Of a stretch of 64,000 nt of DNA, positions 57,057 through 64,000 are shown piece after piece. A model generated the notes under the pieces. That model was not told the origin of the DNA, made no database searches, and saw only the letters and a program-made list of their open reading frames with translations. This DNA is from Marinobacter goseongensis (GTDB taxonomy: Bacteria > Pseudomonadota > Gammaproteobacteria > Pseudomonadales > Oleiphilaceae): assembly GCF_023156235.1 (NCBI RefSeq), contig NZ_JAKZAI010000002.1, forward strand, positions 124,001 to 188,000, read 5' to 3'. The position numbers and the translations under genes were made by a program. How positions within the stretch are numbered: the first letter of the stretch is position 1; every line of letters starts with the position of its first letter.

Positions 57057-58508
57057 ATGCCGGAGTCGTCCCACTCCACCGATACAGCCCACAGAACCCA
57101 ACAAGACACCGTGCCATCGGGTGGCGATCGCAACGAGTTTGGTCATGAGATTACGTTTGGGGAAGCGGTGCGCGTCTGGCTAAGGATTGCAATGCTGAGT
57201 TTCGGCGGTCCTGCCGGCCAAATCGCCGTCATGCATCGTATTCTGGTGGATGAAAAGCGATGGGTCAGCGAAAGCCGGTTTCTGCACGCCCTGAACTACT
57301 GCATGGTACTGCCCGGGCCGGAAGCCCAACAACTGGCTACTTATATCGGCTGGCTGCTGCATGGCGTCAAGGGTGGGCTCGTGGCCGGCGGACTGTTTGT
57401 GTTGCCGGGTTTTTTGAGCATCCTGGTGTTGAGCGTGCTTTATGCGGGCTTTCAGGATGCAACCCTGGTGCAGGCGCTTTTCTTCGGGATTAAAGCGGCG
57501 GTGTTGGCGATCGTGATTCAGGCCGTCATCCGGATCGGTAAGCGCGCGCTCAAGAATGCCTATATGTACATCTTGGCGGCCCTTGCTTTCATTGCCATCT
57601 TTTTGTTCGCTGTCCCGTTCCCGGTAGTGATCCTGACTGCTGCCGTTATTGGCCTGCTGGGGCGGTACATGGACCCGGAACGATTCGTGGTCATCAAGGG
57701 ACATGACACGCCCGAGGATGGTGAACGGGCGATCGACACCATGATGGATGGCGGTGCCGCACATCATACCAAGGCAACGCGCAAGCGGGCGCTCAAGGTA
57801 CTCGCGGTCTGGCTACCGCTGTGGTTCACACCGCTAGTTGTATTGGCTGTATCGCTGGGCTTTGACGATGTCTTCACCCAGATAGGGCTTTTCTTCAGCA
57901 AGCTGGCCGTCGTCACCTTCGGTGGTGCTTATTCAGTATTGGCTTATATGGCACAGGAGGCCGTACAGAACTATGGCTGGCTTGCGCCAGGGGAAATGCT
58001 GGATGGTTTGGGCATGGCAGAGACCACGCCCGGCCCCTTGATTCAGGTAGTACAGTTCGTGGGCTTCATGGGCGCTTTCCGCGACGCAGGCCCCCTCGAT
58101 CCTTTTACAGCGGGCATTCTTGCATCGATTCTGGCTACCTGGGTGACCTTTGTTCCCTGTTTTCTGTGGATATTCCTGGGCGCACCCTATGTAGAAAGGC
58201 TGCGCGGGAACCAGGCGGTGAGTGCTGCGTTATCGGCGGTCACCGCCGCCGTTGTGGGCGTGATGCTGAACCTGGCTATCTGGTTCGCGGTGCATGTCGC
58301 TTTCGCCGAAGTAGATACGGTTCGGACCTTTGGCATGCAGTTAATGGTGCCGACATGGGGCAGTATTCAGATCGCCAGTGTGGTGCTTGCACTGGCCGCC
58401 TTTATTGCCATGTTACGCTTCAAGGTGGGCATGTTGCCGGTGATCTTAGTCAGTTCGCTACTGGGCATCGCTTATTACCTGTTGTTCGGAGGCACGCCGA
58501 GCCTGTGA
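57057..58508 (+). CDS. chrA: Chromate efflux transporter ChrA
   Basis: A membrane transporter of 483 residues that exports chromate with the CHR domain twice. The first half has MLSFGGPAGQIAVMHR, MVLPGPEAQQLATYIGW and LPGFLSIL. The second half repeats the theme with VVTFGGAYSVLAYM, ETTPGPLIQVVQFVGFMGAF and TWVTFVPCFLWIF. Length and duplicated layout match the long-chain CHR type. It forms the chrBA operon and is the last clear cargo gene before a 313-bp gap. Confidence 0.93.
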   Translation: MPESSHSTDTAHRTQQDTVPSGGDRNEFGHEITFGEAVRVWLRIAMLSFGGPAGQIAVMHRILVDEKRWVSESRFLHALNYCMVLPGPEAQQLATYIGWLLHGVKGGLVAGGLFVLPGFLSILVLSVLYAGFQDATLVQALFFGIKAAVLAIVIQAVIRIGKRALKNAYMYILAALAFIAIFLFAVPFPVVILTAAVIGLLGRYMDPERFVVIKGHDTPEDGERAIDTMMDGGAAHHTKATRKRALKVLAVWLPLWFTPLVVLAVSLGFDDVFTQIGLFFSKLAVVTFGGAYSVLAYMAQEAVQNYGWLAPGEMLDGLGMAETTPGPLIQVVQFVGFMGAFRDAGPLDPFTAGILASILATWVTFVPCFLWIFLGAPYVERLRGNQAVSAALSAVTAAVVGVMLNLAIWFAVHVAFAEVDTVRTFGMQLMVPTWGSIQIASVVLALAAFIAMLRFKVGMLPVILVSSLLGIAYYLLFGGTPSL

Positions 58509-58821
58509 GCAGCGTGTCAGGCCTCTTTTTAGGAATGTCCACAGTAACGGGGTAGAACCCATTAAGCGCAGGCGCGACGAAGCCCATTTCATTGCGCCTT
58601 CGGTTCCATTCCATGGGCGCGCATACTGCAAGCGCTATTCGTCTTACTCGAATGTCCGCTTTGCGACCCAAGCGCAGCCAATTTATGTTGATGTGGAGAC
58701 TCTTAGCTTACTAGTCTCTCGCTAGTGCCCACAGGCCGCGATATGAGCAACGTAAGACGCCTTCCTTTTGTGGATTGTTCGGTGGAGAATGGACTTTTGA
58801 TGCCAAGTCGGAGGGATCTGG
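58509..58821. other. Island intergenic region (313 bp) without a convincing gene
   Basis: No supported coding frame. At 58651-58668 it contains AATGTCCGCTTTGCGACC, similar (16 of 18) to 59225-59242. The last part, with GGAGGG near 58810, supplies the ribosome site of the next gene. Confidence 0.55.
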
Positions 58822-59136
58822 ATGACGGAAAGAAAATCCTACAACTTGGGTGATCTCGTGTCCCAGTGTGACCCAGACGCCCCGATTCCAGACACGCTTC
58901 GAGAGTGGGAACGGATGGTGCCGATTGGATTGGAACTGGTCATCACGCGGCACTCAGTCGACGTTGTTCATCAGTCGATACGAATCTTGGAATCTCGGGA
59001 ACAAGCACTGGAGTGGATCCAGCGCCCGATTCCAGGGCTTGAAGATGAAAGACCTTGCGACCTGCTGGGTACCCCTGACGGTTGTTGCCGGATAGCGTCG
59101 GTGCTTCAAAAAATTGAGCATGGTGATTTCAGTTGA
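58822..59136 (+). CDS. DUF2384-type antitoxin-like protein with MazE-like N-terminal motif
   Basis: A 104-residue protein with a strong ribosome site (GGAGGG). The C-terminal half (QALEWIQRPIPGLEDERPCD, then LLGTPDGCCRIASVLQKIEHGDFS) is the toxin-binding domain of Xre/MbcA/ParS antitoxins. The N-terminal part, YNLGDLVSQCDPDAPIPD followed by LREWERMVPIGLEL, resembles the tail of MazE/AbrB-type antitoxins. A helix-turn-helix and a RES-type toxin gene are both missing. It is either a domain fusion born by deletion or a real architecture I do not know. It lies near the island's right end. Confidence 0.65.
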   Translation: MTERKSYNLGDLVSQCDPDAPIPDTLREWERMVPIGLELVITRHSVDVVHQSIRILESREQALEWIQRPIPGLEDERPCDLLGTPDGCCRIASVLQKIEHGDFS

Positions 59137-59224
59137 GCCTACCCTAGGATTAATGTCTACTCAAAACACGAATATGCGAAATGATAGAGCTCTGTGCAGG
59201 AAATCTTGTCAAATATCCCGTCGT

Positions 59225-59286
59225 AATGTTCGATTTGCGACCACTGGGTGAGCATAAGATCCTTTTTTATCGCCTCTTGCGGCGAG
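59225..59286 (+). repeat. Repeat copies near the island's right end
   Basis: 59225-59242 (AATGTTCGATTTGCGACC) resembles 58651-58668 at 16 of 18 bases. 59269-59286 (ATCGCCTCTTGCGGCGAG) matches 52344-52361 at 17 of 18. Both are non-coding and flank the cargo. Confidence 0.55.
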
Positions 59287-59341
59287 CGGGCTTTGTCCTC
59301 AATCTTGGTAGGTAGTCCCAACGAGAGTTTTAGTATTCATG

Positions 59342-59351
59342 TTTAGTACAG
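59342..59351 (+). repeat. Inverted copy of the left-end 10-mer
   Basis: TTTAGTACAG here is the reverse complement of CTGTACTAAA at 44230-44239. The distances to the junction cores differ (67 and 17 bases), so this is not a classical terminal inverted repeat. It could be an arm-type binding site of the recombinases. Confidence 0.4.
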
Positions 59352-59418
59352 GTACTAATATAGAAAATGAGCATTCACGCACTCACTCACTCGATTGGGA
59401 TAGTTTTTATAGTTATAG

Positions 59419-59424
59419 CTGTGA
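59419..59424 (+). repeat. Right junction core, CTGTGA (attR-like)
   Basis: The second copy of the 6-bp repeat. TGT at 59420-59422 is the codon of the third cluster cysteine, so host coding sequence resumes in frame here with GAA ATG TAT. Confidence 0.75.
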
Positions 59425-60205
59425 AATGTATACGCAGGAGCAGAAAAAATTTCGGGCCAGGAAGCCTGAGGATGTGCTGGCCGACATCGAGAAAGCCGCA
59501 CGCACTTTGGGCGGCGTGCGCCGGGTGTTTCTTGCTGACGGTGACGCCATGGTGCTGCCGACCCGACGGTTACTGGAAATTCTCGGCCAGTTAAGAGCGG
59601 CGTTCCCGGATCTTCAGCGCGTATCGAGTTATTGCCTGCCGCGGAATCTTGCCCGCAAAACCGTCGGGGAACTTGCCGAGTTGCGTGCTGCTGGCCTGCA
59701 GATTTTGTATGTGGGCATGGAATCTGGCGATGACGAGGTTTTGCGCCGCGTCAACAAGGGCGAAACCGCCGAGTCCACCCGCTCTGCGTTGCTCAAAATG
59801 CGAGAGGCAGGCATCACCAGTTCGGTGATGGTGCTCAATGGCCTGGGCGGCGAAGCCCTTTCAGAGCAGCACGCGATCAACACCGCGCATTTGTGCAATG
59901 AAACCCGTCCGGATTACCTGTCTACGCTGGTGGTCAGCTTTCCGCAGGGAGAGGAGCGTTTCCGGGCCGGCTTCGGTGAAGACTTTGTTCCTCTCAGCCA
60001 GGATGGGCTGTTCCGAGAGATTCGTCTGTTTCTTGAGCATCTCGAGCTGGAACGCACCGTCTTCCGCAGTGACCATGCGTCCAATTATCTGGTGCTCAAG
60101 GGCACCCTTGGGCGTGACAAGCAGCGTATGCTGGACGACGTGAATATTGCCATCGCCAATCCCGGAGCCGCGGCGCTGCGCCCGGAATGGATGAGAGGCC
60201 TGTAA
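59420..60205 (+). pseudogene. 3' fragment of the interrupted radical SAM gene
   Basis: The remaining 261 codons of the gene begun at 44097. They include KPEDVLADIEKAARTLGGVR, VFLADGDAMVLP (the motif after the cluster), YVGMESGDDEVLRRVNKG, and a C-terminal conserved part ending RPEWMRGL. Two of the three cluster cysteines are lost, so no radical SAM activity is expected. The frame is open into the island to an ATG at 59339 (MFSTGTNIENE), giving a 288-residue chimera if translated. The DUF1285 gene follows 15 bases later and may depend on read-through from an island promoter. Confidence 0.9.
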
Positions 60206-60220
60206 AGAGGACAGTGCAGC

Positions 60221-60793
60221 ATGGAACAGAAACCTGATCACATTGCCAGTCAGATCGAGCAGTCCAAAGACGCAGGCAAGGGCCTGCCACCGCTGGAGAA
60301 ATGGCACCCGGAGCTGTCCGGCGACATCGACATCCGGATCGCCCGCGACGGTCAGTGGTTGTACAAGGGTGAACCCCTGGCGCGGGAAGCCATCGTGCGG
60401 CTGTTCTCAACGATTCTGCGTCGTGAACAGGATGGCGAGTATTATCTGGTTACACCGGTGGAGAAATGGCGAATTGGGGTGGAAGATGCCCCCTTGCTAG
60501 CGCACACACTGGAAGCGGAGGGAGAGGGTGAGTCCCAGACTCTGACCCTCACCACCAATGTGGGTGAAACCCTGACCATAGGCGAGCAGCATCCCCTGGT
60601 TGTGGGCACCTATCCGGCCGGTGATGAGCCACGGCCTGTGATCACGGTGCGCCATGGCCTGGAGGCGCGGCTGGCTACAAGCGCGTTCTACGATCTCGCG
60701 AATCGGGTCGTGGAGCGCAAACTTCCCGGAGATTCTGCGGTTCTCGGCGTCTGGAGCGGTGGAAACTTCTATGAAATCGGGCAGGGTGGTTGA
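60221..60793 (+). CDS. DUF1285 family protein
   Basis: A 190-residue cytoplasmic protein of the DUF1285 family with no known function. The typical phrases are LPPLEKWHPELSGDIDIRIARD and GQWLYKGEPLAREAIVRLFS, then EYYLVTPVEKWRIGVEDAP. It is 15 bases downstream of the radical SAM fragment in the same direction. Before the insertion it probably shared the transcript from sixA or the radical SAM gene. Confidence 0.88.
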   Translation: MEQKPDHIASQIEQSKDAGKGLPPLEKWHPELSGDIDIRIARDGQWLYKGEPLAREAIVRLFSTILRREQDGEYYLVTPVEKWRIGVEDAPLLAHTLEAEGEGESQTLTLTTNVGETLTIGEQHPLVVGTYPAGDEPRPVITVRHGLEARLATSAFYDLANRVVERKLPGDSAVLGVWSGGNFYEIGQGG

Positions 60794-60995
60794 AAAGCCG
60801 CGCTGCGCCCCAAATAACTCACGGTAGAAAACGCAGTCCGACACTTGTTAAACTGTGCTTTCGATCTTGTTAACGAGCCTGGCTCTCTAACGAGGCCCGG
60901 TGGTCGTCAGTCCCTCTGTGCAGTCTGGCTGTTCACGATTACTTGCGATTGCCCAAATTCAATTAAACAGTCATTGCGACACGCAAGGAGATCAC

Positions 60996-61457
60996 ATGGC
61001 CCAACCTCGTGTTGTCACCATCCATTACACACTCACTAATGACCAGGGTGAGCAGCTTGACTCGTCCCGTGTAGAAGGTCGTGAGCCGCTGTCTTATCTG
61101 GAAGGTGCGCAAAACATTATCGGCGGACTGGAGAGTGCGCTGAACGAAAAGAACGCCGGCGATCAGGCAAAAGTTACTGTCGCGCCGGGTGAAGGCTACG
61201 GTGAAGTCAATGAAGAGCTGATCCAGCCCGTTCCCCGTTCTGCATTCGAAGGCGTTGATTCCATCGAGCCGGGCATGCAGTTCCAGGCGCAAACACCGGG
61301 CGGCCCGCAGGTTGTTCGTGTGGTTGAAGTTGGCGACGAGACCGTCACCATCGATGCCAACCATCCGCTGGCTGGCCAGACTCTGCACTTCGACGTGGAA
61401 GTGGTAGAGGCTCGCGATGCAACTGACGAAGAGCAAGAGCACGGCCACGTGCACTAA
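60996..61457 (+). CDS. slyD: FKBP-type peptidyl-prolyl isomerase (SlyD-like)
   Basis: A 153-residue folding helper that catalyses prolyl isomerisation. The ATG at 60996 (MAQPRVVTIHYTL) has AAGGAG upstream. The FKBP core is LEGAQNIIGGLESALNEKNAGD, with the IF (insert-in-flap) domain VAPGEGYGEVNEELIQPVPRSAF and AQTPGGPQVVRVVEV, then NHPLAGQTLHFDVEV. The C-terminus is short (EEQEHGHVH), so nickel binding as in the long His-rich tail of E. coli SlyD is reduced. Confidence 0.93.
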   Translation: MAQPRVVTIHYTLTNDQGEQLDSSRVEGREPLSYLEGAQNIIGGLESALNEKNAGDQAKVTVAPGEGYGEVNEELIQPVPRSAFEGVDSIEPGMQFQAQTPGGPQVVRVVEVGDETVTIDANHPLAGQTLHFDVEVVEARDATDEEQEHGHVH

Positions 61458-61474
61458 GCTTTTCTGAAGCGGTA

Positions 61475-61506
61475 CAAAAAACGGCCCCTCGCGGGCCGTT
61501 TTTTTA
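61475..61506 (+). terminator. Rho-independent terminator of slyD
   Basis: Stem ACGGCCC/GGGCCGT with loop CTCGC lies between A6 and T7. It is an inverted near-copy of the terminator at 61551-61583. Confidence 0.9.
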
Positions 61507-61550
61507 TGAGCGAAAGAATTGCCGGATCAGGCGCAGCGGTGATCCGACCC

Positions 61551-61583
61551 AAAAAAAACGGCCCGCAAGGGGCCGTTTTTTTA
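61551..61583 (-). terminator. Rho-independent terminator of etfD
   Basis: Read on the minus strand this is AACGGCCCCTTGCGGGCCGT followed by T8, almost the same sequence as the slyD terminator at 61475-61506 in the opposite direction. Confidence 0.9.
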
Positions 61584-61596
61584 CCGGTACCCGAAC

Positions 61597-63249
61597 TTAC
61601 ATGTTCGGGTAGTTGGGGCCACCGCCACCTTCCGGAGTTACCCAGGTAATGTTCTGTGCAGGGTCCTTGATGTCACAGGTCTTGCAGTGAACACAGTTCT
61701 GGGCGTTGATCTGGAAGCGGTTACCGCTGCCGTCGTCCTTTTCGACCACTTCGTACACCCCAGCCGGACAGTACCGCTGCGCGGGCTCGTTGTACTTGGG
61801 CAAATTGTCCCTGATCGGCAAATCCGGATCGGTCAGCTTCAGGTGAACCGGCTGGTCTTCCTCGTGGTTGGTGTTGGAAATGAACACCGACGAGAGGCGG
61901 TCAAAGGTCAGCTTGTTATCCGGCTTCGGGTAGCTGATCTGCTTTGCTTCCGCTGCCGGCTTCAGCGTGGCGTAATCCGGCGTGGTGTCACGGAAGGTGA
62001 AGGGCAGGCTGCCGCGCAGGATATTCTGCTCAAAAAAGGCAATGGCGCCGCCGACCACATTGCCGAACTTGTGCATAGCCGGGCCAAAGTTACGCTCGTT
62101 GTACAGCTCCTTATACAGCCAGCTGTCCTTGAAGCGGTCACCGAAGCTGGTGATTTCCTCTCCGGTCTTGCCTTCCTTCAGAGCTTCGAACACCGCTTCC
62201 GCGCCCAACAGGCCGGACTTCATGGCCGTGTGGGAGCCCTTGATCTTGGAGCTGTTCAGAGTACCGGCATCGCAGCCCAGCAACAGACCGCCCGGGAAGC
62301 TCATCTTCGGCAGTGCGTTAAAGCCGCCCTTGGAGATCGCGCGTGCGCCGTAGGACACGCGCTTGCCGCCTTCCAGGTATTTTTTGACCTCAGGGTGCAG
62401 TTTAAGGCGCTGGAATTCCTCAAACGGGCTCAGGTTCGGGTTGCTGTAGGAGAGGTCGGTGATCAGACCTACATATACCTGACCGTTCTCCAGGTGATAC
62501 AGGAAGGAGCCGCCGGTGGAACCGCTTTCACTCAGTGGCCAGCCGGTGGTGTGCACCACCAGGCCCGGCTCATGTTTGGCTGGATCAATGTCCCACAGCT
62601 CCTTGATGCCGATCCCGTAGTGCTGGGGGTCTTTGCCTTCATCCAGCTTGAAATCGCTGATCAGGCGCTTGCCGAGGTGGCCGCGGCAGCCTTCGGTAAA
62701 CAGGGTGTACTTGGCGCGAAGCTCCATGCCCGGCATGTAGCCGTCTTTTTCGCTGCCATCACGGGCCACGCCCATGTCGCCGGTGATGATCCCTTTAACC
62801 TGGCCATCCTCAACAATGGTCTCGGATGCGGCAAAGCCCGGGTAGACTTCCACGCCCATGCCTTCCGCCTGCTCGGCGAGCCAGCGGCACAGATTGCCAA
62901 GGCTGATGATGTAATTGCCATGGTTGTGCATGTTTTTGGGCACAAAGGCATTGGGAATTTTGGTGGCGTTTTCCTGGTTTTTCAGCAGGAAGATATCGTC
63001 ACGGGTAACCGGCGTGTTGAGTGGGGCGCCTTTCTCTTTCCAGTCAGGAAAGAGCTCATTGAGCGCGGTAGGCTCGAATACGGTGCCCGCAAGAATGTGC
63101 GCGCCGATCTCAGAACCCTTCTCAACCACGCATACGGTGAGTTCCTCGCCAGCTTCCTGTGCCATCTGCATGACACGGCAAGCTGCCGACAGGCCCGCCG
63201 GGCCGCCGCCGACGATCAGAACATCAAATTCCATCGATTCGCGTTCCAC
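61597..63249 (-). CDS. etfD: Electron transfer flavoprotein-ubiquinone oxidoreductase
   Basis: Passes electrons from reduced ETF (from fatty-acid and amino-acid oxidation) to ubiquinone at the inner membrane. I take the GTG at 63249, which has GAGGAG at a good distance, giving 550 residues; an ATG six codons earlier would put the ribosome site inside the gene. The FAD fold is DVLIVGGGPAGLSAACRV. The membrane-binding and quinone region has GGFNALPKMSFPGGLLLGCD. The C-terminal ferredoxin-like [4Fe-4S] motif is in NCVHCKTCDIKDP with the upstream RYCPAGVYE. It is divergent from etfB. Confidence 0.94.
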   Translation of the reverse strand: MERESMEFDVLIVGGGPAGLSAACRVMQMAQEAGEELTVCVVEKGSEIGAHILAGTVFEPTALNELFPDWKEKGAPLNTPVTRDDIFLLKNQENATKIPNAFVPKNMHNHGNYIISLGNLCRWLAEQAEGMGVEVYPGFAASETIVEDGQVKGIITGDMGVARDGSEKDGYMPGMELRAKYTLFTEGCRGHLGKRLISDFKLDEGKDPQHYGIGIKELWDIDPAKHEPGLVVHTTGWPLSESGSTGGSFLYHLENGQVYVGLITDLSYSNPNLSPFEEFQRLKLHPEVKKYLEGGKRVSYGARAISKGGFNALPKMSFPGGLLLGCDAGTLNSSKIKGSHTAMKSGLLGAEAVFEALKEGKTGEEITSFGDRFKDSWLYKELYNERNFGPAMHKFGNVVGGAIAFFEQNILRGSLPFTFRDTTPDYATLKPAAEAKQISYPKPDNKLTFDRLSSVFISNTNHEEDQPVHLKLTDPDLPIRDNLPKYNEPAQRYCPAGVYEVVEKDDGSGNRFQINAQNCVHCKTCDIKDPAQNITWVTPEGGGGPNYPNM

Positions 63250-63667
63250 GTTGGTCTCCTCAAACATCTTTAATGGATATTGTGTGCCCGCAGGCGAAGT
63301 ATTCTGGGTCGCCATCATACCGGTAAAAGTGCTTATAGACGACTGTTGCAAGCGGAATCACGCCACTTGCCTAAAGAAAAGGATACCGTAATTGAAGAAT
63401 CAAACAAACGTTTGTTTGAAATTCGGGCTGTCATTTGGCATTGTATGACAGCACTGAAACAATGTGTGTTCTGAGTCGAATTCTAGTATCGTCTCACGGC
63501 CATTCCCAGTCAATATCGGGAAGTTGGCTGAAAGGTCTGTCCTGGCGCGTCGTTTGAGGCTATTGATTCTGCTGACCGTTGCCTCCATCATTAGTGCGCA
63601 CTGAATTTCAGCAGGCTCCGCGCGAGGACTGCAAGTCATAAACCCATCGTAGAAGAACGAGGAATCT
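63250..63667. other. Divergent etfD-etfB control region (418 bp)
   Basis: No supported gene. It should hold the promoters of both etfD (leftward) and etfB (rightward). The perfect 20-base palindrome at 63400-63419 sits near its middle. A GAGGAATC stretch just before 63668 is the etfB ribosome site. Confidence 0.75.
63400..63419. promoter_or_regulatory. 20-bp palindrome, PsrA-type operator candidate
   Basis: TCAAACAAACGTTTGTTTGA is a perfect palindrome. Its centre CAAACGTTTG fits the CAAAC-GTTTG pattern that I recall for PsrA, a TetR-family fatty-acid sensor known to act on etfBA and etfD in Pseudomonas. The regulator gene itself is not in the window. Confidence 0.75.
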
Positions 63668-64000
63668 ATGAAGGTTCTGGTCGCTGTAAAACGAGTAATC
63701 GACTACAACGTAAAGGTGCGCGTCAAGCCGGATAACACCGGTGTTGATCTCGCCAACGTCAAGATGGCAATGAACCCGTTCTGCGAAATCGCTGTTGAAG
63801 AAGCGGTTCGTCTGAAAGAAAAGGGCGTTGCCAGCGAAATCGTGGTGGTATCCATTGGCCCGAAGGCCGCCCAGGAGCAAATCCGTACTGCTCTGGCTCT
63901 GGGTGCTGACCGTGGTATCCACATCGAAACAGACGAAGAGGTTCAGTCTCTCGAAGCGGCCAAGCTGCTGAAGTCTGTGGTTGAGAAAGAAGAGCCCAAG
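63668..64000 (+). CDS. etfB: Electron transfer flavoprotein beta subunit (partial at right edge)
   Basis: The first 111 codons of EtfB, which with EtfA forms the soluble carrier between acyl-CoA dehydrogenases and EtfD. It begins [20 protein letters not shown] and contains [21 protein letters not shown] and the AMP-binding start [30 protein letters not shown] precedes the ATG at 63668. etfA is expected directly after the edge. Confidence 0.95.
   Translation, partial: MKVLVAVKRVIDYNVKVRVKPDNTGVDLANVKMAMNPFCEIAVEEAVRLKEKGVASEIVVVSIGPKAAQEQIRTALALGADRGIHIETDEEVQSLEAAKLLKSVVEKEEPK

Larger units (their letters stand above)
44207..59424 (+). mobile_element. Genomic island of gamma-mobile-trio type with metal-resistance cargo
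   Basis: An insertion of about 15.2 kb flanked by the 6-bp direct repeat CTGTGA (44207-44212 and 59419-59424) splits a radical SAM gene. Left-end genes are two tyrosine recombinases, a small partner, a coiled-coil protein and a RecD-like helicase, in the order I know from gamma-mobile-trio islands. The cargo is a metal-efflux and chromate unit plus a DUF2384-type gene. A 10-bp inverted repeat (CTGTACTAAA at 44230-44239, TTTAGTACAG at 59342-59351) lies 17 and 67 bases from the core and may be recombinase-binding sequence. The element appears intact, since excision would rebuild the host gene exactly. Confidence 0.85.

Noticed and set aside
44230..59351. Terminal inverted repeats of a DDE transposon
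   Set aside because: Only a 10-bp inverted pair exists, at unequal distance from the junctions, and no DDE transposase was recognised. The tyrosine recombinases explain the insertion better.
61687..63273. A 528-codon open frame on the plus strand opposite etfD
   Set aside because: It is antisense to the clear ETF-ubiquinone oxidoreductase gene, has no recognisable domain, and arises from the GC-rich third positions of that gene.

Overview
The window looks like a chromosomal segment of a marine gammaproteobacterium close to Marinobacter. This is inferred from gene content and from gene orders that I recall from Pseudomonas: yejABEF-mltD-gloB-methyltransferase-rnhA-dnaQ, DUF934-cysI near metH and nfuA, yccA-tusDCB-tusE, an rssB-like phosphatase with a STAS partner, and etfD divergent from etfBA. 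No rRNA or CRISPR array was seen. One tRNA gene is present, tRNA-Ser(UGA).

From 1 to 44.1 kb the region is compact core genome. 1-4940 is a peptide ABC importer (yejF cut by the left edge). 5.0-9.8 kb holds mltD and gloB facing away from a methyltransferase-rnhA-dnaQ run. Next come a FimL-like pilus regulator, an SCP2-domain protein, SohB and an AcuI-type reductase. 14.4-21.8 kb is sulfur and methionine metabolism plus Fe-S assembly (DUF934, cysI, a DUF2970 protein, metH, nfuA). 23.6-25.8 kb carries the tusBCDE tRNA-thiolation operon and yccA. 26.2-28.8 kb holds ferrochelatase and a DUF442/YeeE-YedE sulfur module. 29-31 kb holds a phasin, a TetR regulator and xthA. 31.1-38.1 kb is an eight-gene, tightly overlapped leftward lipid-modification operon (desaturase, NTF2-like, SDR, flavin amine oxidase, DUF1365, Cfa, DUF2878, exported protein). 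38.2-44.1 kb holds a flavoprotein, an HD hydrolase, an RssB-like/STAS signalling pair, gpsA and sixA.

From 44207 to 59424 a roughly 15.2-kb island interrupts a radical SAM gene exactly in its CxxxCxxC cluster motif. A 6-bp direct repeat, CTGTGA, lies at the two junctions, and removing the island with one repeat copy restores an uninterrupted reading frame of about 298 codons. The left end encodes a five-gene overlapping recombination module. Three of its genes match the gamma-mobile-trio pattern (GmtY, GmtZ, GmtX); they are followed by a VPA1267-like coiled-coil protein and a RecD-like helicase. GmtZ starts with five nearly identical repeats of about 59 residues. The cargo is a metal-resistance unit: an anchor protein, a HupE/UreJ protein, a His-rich exported protein, a CsoR/RcnR-family regulator, a DmeF-type efflux protein, ChrB and ChrA. 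Two copies of one 20-bp G-tract operator, in opposite orientation, sit in the two divergent promoter regions and probably tie the cargo into one regulon. A DUF2384-type antitoxin-like gene lies near the right end.

From 59.4 kb to the end the core genome resumes with the severed 3' part of the radical SAM gene, a DUF1285 protein, an SlyD-like isomerase, ETF-ubiquinone oxidoreductase and the start of etfB. The last two are divergent around a perfect 20-bp palindrome that resembles a PsrA box.
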